A stretch of DNA of 5,223 nt from Acidimicrobiaceae bacterium (lineage in GTDB: Bacteria > Actinomycetota > Acidimicrobiia > Acidimicrobiales > Ilumatobacteraceae), in assembly GCA_947487095.1 (NCBI GenBank), contig CANKVI010000070.1:1-5223 (forward strand), given 5' to 3'. The notes under the pieces are model-generated. The model was not told the DNA's origin. It saw nothing but the letters and a program-made list of their open reading frames with translations, and did no database searches. Below, in pieces: positions 1 through 5,223 of this stretch. The translations under genes were made by a program, and so were the position numbers. How positions within the stretch are numbered: the first letter of the stretch is position 1; each line of letters starts with the position of its first letter.

Positions 1-1052
1 AGATCGCCAATTCGATCACTTTCCTTGTTGCGAATAAAGCCAACCCCGTTGATGGTGGTTGCAGTTTGCGCAAACGCCGCGACAACCGCAAGCGTTGGCA
101 CCAGGTCGGACATGTCACGCATATCGATTGTCACGCCCTGCAATGGACGGTCTTGTGGCCGCGACAGAACTACATCGTCACCAGCGACCTCAACGAGACA
201 ACCCATGCGCTCCAACACATCGACAAATTTGGCATCTCCCTGCAACGAAGAACGCGCGAGCCCCGACACCACCACTCGCCCACCAGCAATTGCTGCGGCG
301 GCAAGTGGATACGAAGCCGAAGATGCGTCGGGCTCTACTTCGTATTGAGCACCAACATAATTACCTGTGTCATAGCGAAATACGTGTTCGCCCTGCTCAA
401 TTGGTGTCACTCCAAAACTGTGCTGAACGCCAATCGTCATATCTAAATATGACTGCGACACCACGTCGCCTTCGGTGACAATTGCCAGCCCTCGAGAAAG
501 CATGGGAGCAATGAGCATGAGTGCCGTAGTGAACTGGCTTGATGTTGTTGCAGCAATGCTGATGCGATCACTTATCTGTTCCCCACGTTTTACCGCAACA
601 GGAAGAACGCCAGCTCCATTGAGCGGTGAAACATGAAGCCCGATATCGCTAAGTGCTTGGTGCAAATCGCGCATTGGCCGTTTACGCAGCGCATCTTCAC
701 CCGTAATGACCACTTCTCCAGCACGCAACGCACTCACTGCGGTGAGAAACCGAGCAGTGGTTCCAGCCAAACGAGCATCAATAACAACTGGCGACTCCTG
801 ATCGACATCGATACCCGACGCGAATATTGCCGTATTGCCATGCGTTTCAATCTGTGCACCAAGCAGCGACAGCCCTGCGAGCATGGACGCTGTGTCGTCA
901 CCCGTTGGCAAGTTGCCAACTGAGCTCTTCCCCGAGGCCAACGCTGCGCACACGAGTGCTCGTGCCGCAACACTTTTCGAGCCAGGAACACGAACCGTTG
1001 TATTGAGTTGTGCCCGCAGCGGCGTTACCGAATGAGGTTGACTTCCGCTCAT
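1..1052 (-). CDS. aroA: 3-phosphoshikimate 1-carboxyvinyltransferase (EPSP synthase), C-terminus cut by window edge
   Basis: AroA joins phosphoenolpyruvate to shikimate-3-phosphate to make EPSP, the sixth step of the cytosolic shikimate pathway to chorismate. The frame starts at ATG 1052-1050 and stays open to base 1, giving 350 full codons of the usual 420-450. Visible family motifs are VPGSKS (residues 22-27, with Lys26, Ser27 and Arg31 for substrate binding), LAGTTARF (95-102), RKRPM (123-127), SSQF (171-174), the EPDASSASY stretch (240-248), catalytic Asp316 in SDLVPT, and KESDR (343-347, with Glu344 and Arg347). The last 75-80 residues, including the C-terminal PEP-binding His-Arg and Lys, lie outside the window. 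The start codon overlaps the tyrA stop as ATGA and has no Shine-Dalgarno sequence, so translation is probably coupled to tyrA. Two positions depart from the common motifs: Ala30 where Asn is usual, and Arg94 where Gly is usual. The family call is very secure. Confidence 0.97.
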   Translation of the reverse strand, partial: MSGSQPHSVTPLRAQLNTTVRVPGSKSVAARALVCAALASGKSSVGNLPTGDDTASMLAGLSLLGAQIETHGNTAIFASGIDVDQESPVVIDARLAGTTARFLTAVSALRAGEVVITGEDALRKRPMRDLHQALSDIGLHVSPLNGAGVLPVAVKRGEQISDRISIAATTSSQFTTALMLIAPMLSRGLAIVTEGDVVSQSYLDMTIGVQHSFGVTPIEQGEHVFRYDTGNYVGAQYEVEPDASSASYPLAAAAIAGGRVVVSGLARSSLQGDAKFVDVLERMGCLVEVAGDDVVLSRPQDRPLQGVTIDMRDMSDLVPTLAVVAAFAQTATTINGVGFIRNKESDRIGD

Positions 1053-2110
1053 GTTAATTGCTGAATCGATGGTCGAAACCCTCGCGCAATTAATCCACCC
1101 TTGAACACATCTTGGCTTGCACGATCAATAACCAGAACCAAAATTCCTCGATCGCCTTCCACCGAGTGTGCGACTTCAAAGTTTGCGGTGTTCACGCCCA
1201 ACTCGGCAGCCAATGAGAAAATCTCTGCGGCTGCTCCAGCACGGTCAGGAATTGGAACGCGAACTTCAACTACATCAAGCAAATTGCTTACGCGTCCTGG
1301 CAGATTTGCGCGCGCTACTCGGGCAGTTTGCAAACGCTGCTTGAGTTCATCGGTTTTCCCTTCGTCCACGATTACTCGCATTGCCTGCAATCCACTAATC
1401 ATTCCGTCAAGAGCGCCGATGATTGCCTCACGATTTTCTTTGCAAACATCAAGCCATATCGCAGGGTGCCCCGAAGCCACACGCGTCATATCGCGAAACC
1501 CACCTGCAGCCAAACGCAATACCGCAACGTGTTCTTCAGCGTGATCATTTGCCAGCGACATCAACGTGGCTGCCGTGAGATGAGGTAGATGGCTGACAAT
1601 GGCAACCAGTTGGTCGTGTCGCTCCGCACTGAGCACGACGAACTCGGCTCCGAGTTCTTTTACGACCTGAGCAACGTGCGCAAAATTGGCGTCGGGAGTG
1701 TTTTCAGATGGCGTCAACACCCACACCGCACCTTCAAACAATGATGCATCTGCGCCAGCAAGTCCGACGAGCTCGCTTCCGGCCATTGGATGACCGGCTA
1801 CGAAACGCGGGTCGGTGATCTCGCGAACGATGTGCGCCTTCACACCGCCTACATCGGTAACAAGCCCTTGTGTTGTTTCGAGAGCACGCCTGACTTGATC
1901 GGCAACCGAAGAAACCGGAGTGGCAACGAATGACAACTCGGCATCGGCGTCTATACCCCTCGCGGCCACCAGCCCCAAACGAAGTGCTTCCTCTTCAGTA
2001 TCTGGATGCAAGTCGTTTCCCGTGACATGCCAACCTCGCGCCGTAAGCGCTGCGGCAAGTGAACCGCCAATCAGCCCAAGCCCGAAAATATTTGCTCGAC
2101 GCTGTTTCAC
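1049..2110 (-). CDS. tyrA: prephenate dehydrogenase with C-terminal ACT domain
   Basis: TyrA oxidatively decarboxylates prephenate to 4-hydroxyphenylpyruvate, the committed step to tyrosine. The 353-residue protein starts at GTG 2110-2108. It begins at once with a Rossmann fold: GLGLIGGS at residues 10-17, then Asp33 at the end of the second strand, which suggests NAD+ rather than NADP+. GHPMAGSE (106-113) and SHLPH (173-177, with the likely catalytic His174) are typical of the catalytic core, followed by the helical dimerisation domain with GGFRDMTR (203-210). Residues about 281-330 form an ACT domain (VEVRVPIPDRAG onward), which in this family commonly gives feedback control by an aromatic amino acid; tyrosine is the likely ligand. 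The gene follows rluB by 22 nt and overlaps aroA by 4 nt, so two aromatic-pathway enzymes are made together. No Shine-Dalgarno sequence precedes the start, but a TACGAT box lies 8 nt upstream. Confidence 0.97.
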   Translation of the reverse strand: MKQRRANIFGLGLIGGSLAAALTARGWHVTGNDLHPDTEEEALRLGLVAARGIDADAELSFVATPVSSVADQVRRALETTQGLVTDVGGVKAHIVREITDPRFVAGHPMAGSELVGLAGADASLFEGAVWVLTPSENTPDANFAHVAQVVKELGAEFVVLSAERHDQLVAIVSHLPHLTAATLMSLANDHAEEHVAVLRLAAGGFRDMTRVASGHPAIWLDVCKENREAIIGALDGMISGLQAMRVIVDEGKTDELKQRLQTARVARANLPGRVSNLLDVVEVRVPIPDRAGAAAEIFSLAAELGVNTANFEVAHSVEGDRGILVLVIDRASQDVFKGGLIARGFRPSIQQLT

Positions 2111-2118
2111 AGAGAAAT

Positions 2119-2124
2119 ATCGTA
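2119..2124 (-). promoter_or_regulatory. possible -10 box of an internal leaderless tyrA promoter
   Basis: TACGAT fits the actinobacterial TANNNT -10 consensus and ends 8 nt before the tyrA GTG, which places a predicted transcription start at or within a base or two of the start codon. There is no Shine-Dalgarno sequence in the 22-nt rluB-tyrA gap, so a leaderless mRNA would explain how tyrA is translated. No convincing -35 hexamer is seen at 16-18 bp, and coupling to the upstream operon mRNA is an alternative. Confidence 0.35.
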
Positions 2125-2132
2125 ACCGAGCA

Positions 2133-2855
2133 CTACTCGGTGACTGCCTCTATTAAGAGTTTGACTTCAGCCTGTGTGAGGTTACGCCATTGCCCAGGAG
2201 CGAGTTTCTTGTCCATGATCGGGCCGATGCGCGTACGAACCAGCCGAATGACTGGATATCCAACGGCATCACACATGCGTCGAATCTGGCGATTCTTTCC
2301 CTCATGAATGACCATTCGTAAGACACCCTCTTGCAGCCTGCTCACTTCTGCTGGTGCGGTCAATCCATCTTCCAGTTCAATGCCATTCCGCAAACGGTGA
2401 ATGGCCACATCACTGACATCTGCCGACGTGACATCAACTTGAACCAAATACTCTTTTTCAAGTCCGTACTTCGGGTGCGTGATGCGATTGGTTAGTTCGC
2501 CATCGTTGGTGATGAGTAGCAGTCCCTCGGAGTCACCGTCTAGACGTCCAACTGGATACACGCGTGGATCGGCAGGTACGAAATCAACAACGGTTTCCCT
2601 ATCGTGTGTATCGATTGCCGTACTGATGACATCGACAGGCTTGTTGAGCAAGTAGTACACCAAGTCTGGTCGAACACCCACAGGTGCTCCATCAATTTCC
2701 ACACTGTCTACATCCACATTGACACGACGACCGAGAACCGCAACTTCGCCGTTGACTGTTACGCGACCATCAGCGATGATCTCTTCACATGCTCTTCGAC
2801 TTCCCCACCCACGCTGAGCGAGAACTTTCTGTAAACGCTCACCCTCGTCGATCAT
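2133..2855 (-). CDS. rluB: 23S rRNA pseudouridine synthase, RluB/RsuA family
   Basis: This enzyme converts a specific uridine in large-subunit rRNA to pseudouridine during ribosome assembly; the RluB group acts near the peptidyl-transferase centre (U2605 in E. coli numbering). The 240-residue protein has an N-terminal S4 RNA-binding domain (about residues 6-65, ERLQKVLAQRGWGSRRACEE) and an RsuA-type catalytic domain. Catalytic Asp106 sits in VGRLDGDSEGLLL, and the late family motif GKNRQIRRM is at 186-194. Its length is normal for the actinobacterial and Gram-positive single-domain form. Neighbourhood favours RluB over RsuA or RluE, because rluB following scpB is a widely conserved arrangement. 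The start ATG (2855-2853) overlaps the scpB stop as ATGA and has no Shine-Dalgarno sequence, indicating translational coupling. The family is certain; the exact target uridine is inferred. Confidence 0.95.
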   Translation of the reverse strand: MIDEGERLQKVLAQRGWGSRRACEEIIADGRVTVNGEVAVLGRRVNVDVDSVEIDGAPVGVRPDLVYYLLNKPVDVISTAIDTHDRETVVDFVPADPRVYPVGRLDGDSEGLLLITNDGELTNRITHPKYGLEKEYLVQVDVTSADVSDVAIHRLRNGIELEDGLTAPAEVSRLQEGVLRMVIHEGKNRQIRRMCDAVGYPVIRLVRTRIGPIMDKKLAPGQWRNLTQAEVKLLIEAVTE

Positions 2856-3439
2856 TGAACAGGTGGCGCGATTCGCAAACCTTGTTCGAGTGCTTCAACC
2901 ACTGCAGCATCAGGAACAAAATCGGCAATTGGTGGTAACGCCGACAGCGACTCAATACCTAGACGCTCAAGAAATAGCGAAGTAGTTCCGAACAAGACTG
3001 CTTGACCTGGGCCATCATCGCGCGATGTCTCGGTGATGTATCCACGTGCTTGCAATGTTCGCATTACAGCATCTGGATCGACTCCTCGGATTGCTGCTAC
3101 TTGACCGCGTGAGATTGGTTGCTTGTACGCGATGATCGCAAGCGTCTCGAGTGCAGCAGATGAAATGCGTGCCTGCTGGCTATCCAGCACAAAACGTTCT
3201 ACGTAGGAAGCCACATCGTGATGTGACTGGAATCGATAACCACCAGCGACCTTCACCAACTGAAAACCGTGACCCGCTTCTTCATAAGCAGCAGCAAGAC
3301 GTTCGCATAGCCCATCAACTGAAGCGACCGAAATTTCAAGTAGTTGAGAAAGGAGCGTTGGGTCAACTGGCTCCATCGCTACGAGCAGAATTGCTTCCAA
3401 TGCCCGCACAGATTCCGCTGAAATGTTTTCTTCGCTCAT
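2852..3439 (-). CDS. scpB: segregation and condensation protein B
   Basis: ScpB is the winged-helix (kite) subunit that dimerises and binds the ScpA kleisin in the SMC-ScpAB complex, which compacts and segregates the chromosome at the nucleoid. With the chosen start (ATG 3439-3437, MSEENISAES) the protein has 195 residues, typical of the family. The N-terminal winged helix begins at about residue 11 (VRALEAILLVAMEPV). The signature stretch around residues 92-135 contains ISSAALETLAIIAYKQPISR and RGVDPDAV, followed by YITE and the FGTTSLFLERLG segment (150-161) of the second winged helix. The start was chosen because AAGGA lies 4 nt before it. The frame is open further upstream: ATG 3469 would add ten residues and overlap scpA, and ATG 3526 would run deep into scpA; neither is favoured. 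The stop overlaps the rluB start. Confidence 0.96.
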   Translation of the reverse strand: MSEENISAESVRALEAILLVAMEPVDPTLLSQLLEISVASVDGLCERLAAAYEEAGHGFQLVKVAGGYRFQSHHDVASYVERFVLDSQQARISSAALETLAIIAYKQPISRGQVAAIRGVDPDAVMRTLQARGYITETSRDDGPGQAVLFGTTSLFLERLGIESLSALPPIADFVPDAAVVEALEQGLRIAPPVQ

Positions 3440-3443
3440 GAAT

Positions 3444-3448
3444 TCCTT
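3444..3448 (-). promoter_or_regulatory. Shine-Dalgarno sequence of scpB
   Basis: AAGGA (within AAAAGGAA) ends 4 nt before the ATG at 3439, in the 13-nt gap after the scpA stop. It is the clearest ribosome-binding site in the window and decides the scpB start in favour of MSEEN over the upstream in-frame methionines. Confidence 0.7.
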
Positions 3449-3452
3449 TTCA

Positions 3453-4232
3453 TCATCCTTCGTAGTCATCAATCTGCAGAACAGCTTCGAAACCAGTGTC
3501 ATCCCCTGCTGTCCATTGGACCTCAATGTCTCCGAAGCGATCTGATTGTTCGAGAGTTACTCGACCCTGTTTATACAATTCAAGAATTGCGAGGAAGCGC
3601 ACCACAACTTCGATGCGATCATGAATTGCCTCGGTAATCTGCCGAAACGTCACCTTGCCCAACTTCGGAAGAGTTTCCAGCATTTCCATCAGCGCATCTG
3701 CAACACTCGCACGAATAGGTGCAACGTGGAACAGGTCAATTGAAGTTGGTGGTTTCGGCTGGGTGACCCGCAGATAGGCGCGTTGCAAGCGGCCCGGTGT
3801 GACTCCGTCGAGCATGTCGGGAAGTAGATCGGCGAAGCGCTCGTCCGGACCAGAGCGGCGCGGAAAACTCTGACTTGCTCGCTCTGTCAATTGACTGAAT
3901 ACGGCGGCCACATCTTTGAATGTCTTGCAATCAAGCAGACGTGCCAGCAGCAGGTCACGTTCTGACCACAAAGCCAACTCTTCATCCAGATCCATGTCCT
4001 CGCGACCAGGGAGCAAACGGCGAGTCTTCAGTTCAACCAGTGTTGATGCGATCAGTAAAAACTCTGTCGCAACATCGAGATCAAGCATTTGCATGCGCTG
4101 AATCTCTTCGAGGTATGCCTCAACGATGCGGGTCAGGGATACCTCATGGATATCTACTTCTTCTTTCAAAATGAGGTGCAAAAGAAGGTCGAATGGACCG
4201 TCATAAACCGGGGTAGCTACCTCATAAGCCAT
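3453..4232 (-). CDS. scpA: segregation and condensation protein A (kleisin)
   Basis: ScpA is the kleisin that bridges the SMC heads and binds a ScpB dimer in the condensin-like complex that organises and segregates the chromosome. The protein has 259 residues from ATG 4232-4230. The N-terminal SMC-neck-binding region shows YDGPFDLLLHLI (10-21), the family hallmark, then the EEVDIHEVSLTRI and FLLIASTLVELKTRRLLP segments (24-75). A variable acidic and basic linker follows. The C-terminal winged helix that touches the SMC head is at about 205-240 (VVRFLAILELYKQGRV). An upstream GTG at 4250 would add six residues (MNYSLA). ATG 4232 is preferred because the family usually begins a few residues before the DGP-DLLL motif and because a TATTCT box lies 6 nt before it, fitting a leaderless mRNA. 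It is the first gene of the minus-strand operon and diverges from trpS. Confidence 0.96.
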   Translation of the reverse strand: MAYEVATPVYDGPFDLLLHLILKEEVDIHEVSLTRIVEAYLEEIQRMQMLDLDVATEFLLIASTLVELKTRRLLPGREDMDLDEELALWSERDLLLARLLDCKTFKDVAAVFSQLTERASQSFPRRSGPDERFADLLPDMLDGVTPGRLQRAYLRVTQPKPPTSIDLFHVAPIRASVADALMEMLETLPKLGKVTFRQITEAIHDRIEVVVRFLAILELYKQGRVTLEQSDRFGDIEVQWTAGDDTGFEAVLQIDDYEG

Positions 4233-4238
4233 GGCTAG

Positions 4239-4244
4239 AGAATA
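4239..4244 (-). promoter_or_regulatory. candidate -10 box of the scpA operon promoter
   Basis: TATTCT fits TANNNT (4 of 6 with TATAAT). Six bases separate it from ATG 4232, so transcription would begin at or next to the A of the start codon, giving a leaderless mRNA. Only a weak -35 (around 4262-4268) can be proposed. If this box is real, the GTG at 4250 lies upstream of the transcript and cannot be the start. Confidence 0.45.
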
Positions 4245-4275
4245 GTTCACTAGACCGAAATGTCCTGAGCCCGTT

Positions 4276-4307
4276 GAGCCACTTGCACTAGCGTTGCACC
4301 GTGGCTC
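4276..4307. repeat. 7-bp inverted repeat with nested TTGCAC direct repeats at the trpS start
   Basis: GAGCCAC (4276-4282) and GTGGCTC (4301-4307) form a perfect 7-bp inverted repeat with an 18-bp interior; the right arm includes the trpS GTG start codon. The interior carries TTGCAC twice (4283-4288 and 4294-4299), 11 bp apart, about one helical turn. A related pair, TGAGCC (4266-4271 and 4275-4280), lies just to the left. The repeat encloses the proposed trpS -10 box. It could be an operator or, in a longer transcript, a start-codon hairpin. It could also be chance, since the right arm is coding sequence. Confidence 0.4.
4289..4294 (+). promoter_or_regulatory. candidate -10 box of the trpS promoter (leaderless)
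   Basis: TAGCGT matches TANNNT and is separated by exactly six bases from the trpS GTG at 4301. No Shine-Dalgarno sequence is present, so a leaderless transcript starting at GTG is the simplest reading. The TAG of this box is also an in-frame stop just upstream of the gene. No good -35 is seen; CTGAGC at 4265-4270 is a weak candidate at 18 bp. Confidence 0.45.
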
Positions 4308-5223
4308 GCGTACTTTCTTGCATCCAGCCGACAGGCGATGTTCACCTGGGCAACTATTTAGGCGCGCTCCGTAACTGGGTTTCGGGGCAACATCGCAACG
4401 ACGTTTTCCATGGCATTGTTGACCTACACGCCCTCACCATCACCGACAAGCCTGGCGTGCTCGGCAAGAACACCGTGGAGATTGCCGCAATGCTCTTCGC
4501 AGTCGGTCTAGACCCGCAAGTCGCAACAGTATTTGTTCAATCACACGTTCCAGAGCATTCGCAGTTGGGTTGGATCATGGAATGCACGGTGAGTTTTGGT
4601 GAGTTGAGCAGAATGACTCAATTCAAGGACAAATCCGCTAAACGCGAAGCCGACTTTGTCTCTGCCGGGCTCTTCACCTACCCAGCACTACAAGCCGCCG
4701 ACATCTTGTTGTACGACGCAGCAGAAGTGCCAGTTGGCGACGATCAGCGCCAGCACATTGAAATCACCAGAGATATTGCAGTGCGTTTCAATCATCACTT
4801 TGGCGACACGTTTGTATTGCCAAAGGCGGTCACACCTCCAGCTGGTGCACGAGTGATGGACTTGCTCGACCCAACATCGAAGATGTCCAAGTCGTCCGAA
4901 ACAGATGCGGGATGTGTCTACTTGCTCGACGCGCCTGCAGCCATTGAGAAGAAGTTCAAGCGAGCCGTTACCGACTCTGAAAACGATGTTCGCTATGACC
5001 GTGAAGCAAAACCGGGGATAGCGAATCTGCTTGACATCTTGAGTGCAGTGACGGGCACGTCGCCCCAGCAACTCGCCGATCAATACACCCAATATGGTGC
5101 GCTAAAGAGTGACTGCGGAGCCGCGGTTGCAGCGATGCTCACACCAATTCAAGCGCGATACACAGAACTGATGAACGACAAGGCAGAACTTGGTCGCCTG
5201 TTACGAATTGGTGCCGAGAAGGC
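4301..5223 (+). CDS. trpS: tryptophanyl-tRNA synthetase, C-terminus cut by window edge
   Basis: TrpS activates tryptophan with ATP and loads it onto tRNA-Trp; it is a cytosolic class Ic homodimer. The frame runs from GTG 4301 to the right edge, 307 codons of the usual 330-340, so about 25-35 residues are missing. The start is fixed because an in-frame TAG lies at 4289-4291 and no other start codon intervenes. Motifs in order are IQPTGDVHLGN (8-18, the HIGH-type ATP motif), FVQSHVPEHSQLGW (78-91), ELSRMTQFKDKSA (101-113), AADILLY with Asp134 for tryptophan recognition (132-138), VPVGDDQRQH (143-152) and KMSKS (194-198). RAVTDSE (221-227) and the NLLDILSAVTG segment (242-252) match the anticodon-binding C-terminal part. 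Cys7 replaces the glycine usually found in SGIQP. The gene diverges from scpA with only 68 bp between start codons and lacks a leader, T-box or attenuator. Confidence 0.97.
   Translation, partial: MARVLSCIQPTGDVHLGNYLGALRNWVSGQHRNDVFHGIVDLHALTITDKPGVLGKNTVEIAAMLFAVGLDPQVATVFVQSHVPEHSQLGWIMECTVSFGELSRMTQFKDKSAKREADFVSAGLFTYPALQAADILLYDAAEVPVGDDQRQHIEITRDIAVRFNHHFGDTFVLPKAVTPPAGARVMDLLDPTSKMSKSSETDAGCVYLLDAPAAIEKKFKRAVTDSENDVRYDREAKPGIANLLDILSAVTGTSPQQLADQYTQYGALKSDCGAAVAAMLTPIQARYTELMNDKAELGRLLRIGAEK

Noticed and set aside
361..378. Loss of the Arg124-type PEP ligand in AroA (GEDALRKRP compared with GEPRMKERP of E. coli)
   Set aside because: The coordinates are approximate. Actinobacterial and class II enzymes as I recall them share the R-x-R-P arrangement and lack Arg at that exact place, so this is a family-level difference rather than an oddity.
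734..991. An 85-codon minus-strand open frame and several plus-strand frames of 60-140 codons across 25-1035
   Set aside because: All lie over aroA in other frames and show no domain-like sequence. The AroA frame is continuous to the window edge and carries the full set of family motifs.
3440..3526. Longer scpB proteins starting at ATG 3526 or ATG 3469
   Set aside because: They would overlap scpA by 74 or 17 bases and add residues unlike ScpB N-termini. ATG 3439 has an AAGGA ribosome-binding site.
4233..4250. GTG 4250 as the scpA start
   Set aside because: It adds only six residues (MNYSLA), has no well-spaced ribosome-binding site, and would lie upstream of the TATTCT-driven transcript. 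It is not fully excluded.
4251..4300. A T-box, trp attenuator or leader peptide before trpS
   Set aside because: There is too little room: no leader ORF with Trp codons, no terminator hairpin with a U-run, and no T-box consensus was found.
4688..5092. A 134-codon minus-strand open frame opposite trpS
   Set aside because: It is antisense to conserved trpS motifs, is rich in Cys, Arg and His as expected of a shadow frame, and resembles no family.
1..5223. A novel defence, mobile or secretion system
   Set aside because: Every part of the window is explained by six core genes and one 68-bp control region. There are no transposase, integrase, repeat-array or toxin-like signals.

Overview
This is a compact, chromosomal, housekeeping window with six protein genes and almost no free space. 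Five genes lie on the minus strand and read scpA > scpB > rluB > tyrA > aroA. One gene, trpS, diverges on the plus strand. aroA is cut by the left edge (about 350 N-terminal codons are present) and trpS by the right edge (307 codons are present). No mobile element, CRISPR array, tRNA, rRNA, riboswitch or clear terminator was seen.

The likely source is a member of the Actinomycetota with moderate G+C, possibly an Acidimicrobiia-like or uncultivated aquatic lineage. The reasons are the scpA-scpB-rluB cluster running into other core genes, GTG start codons, a TyrA with a C-terminal ACT domain, and several starts that lack a Shine-Dalgarno sequence but have a TANNNT box 6-8 nt upstream, which is the usual layout of leaderless mRNAs in actinobacteria. 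The phylum is a reasonable inference; the class is a guess.

Layout from right to left: positions 4301-5223 hold trpS (tryptophanyl-tRNA synthetase). Positions 4233-4300 are a 68-bp divergent control region. The minus-strand operon then follows: scpA and scpB (kleisin and winged-helix partners of the SMC chromosome condensation complex, 13 nt apart), rluB (23S rRNA pseudouridine synthase, overlapping scpB by ATGA), tyrA (prephenate dehydrogenase, 22 nt after rluB) and aroA (EPSP synthase, overlapping tyrA by ATGA). The operon therefore joins chromosome segregation, ribosome maturation and aromatic amino-acid synthesis. It probably continues past the left edge.

No new multi-gene system is visible. 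The points most worth a second look are regulatory. The divergent trpS/scpA region looks as if it carries two back-to-back leaderless promoters, and a 7-bp inverted repeat encloses the trpS -10 box and start codon. A possible internal leaderless promoter precedes tyrA. Minor departures from family motifs occur in AroA and TrpS.
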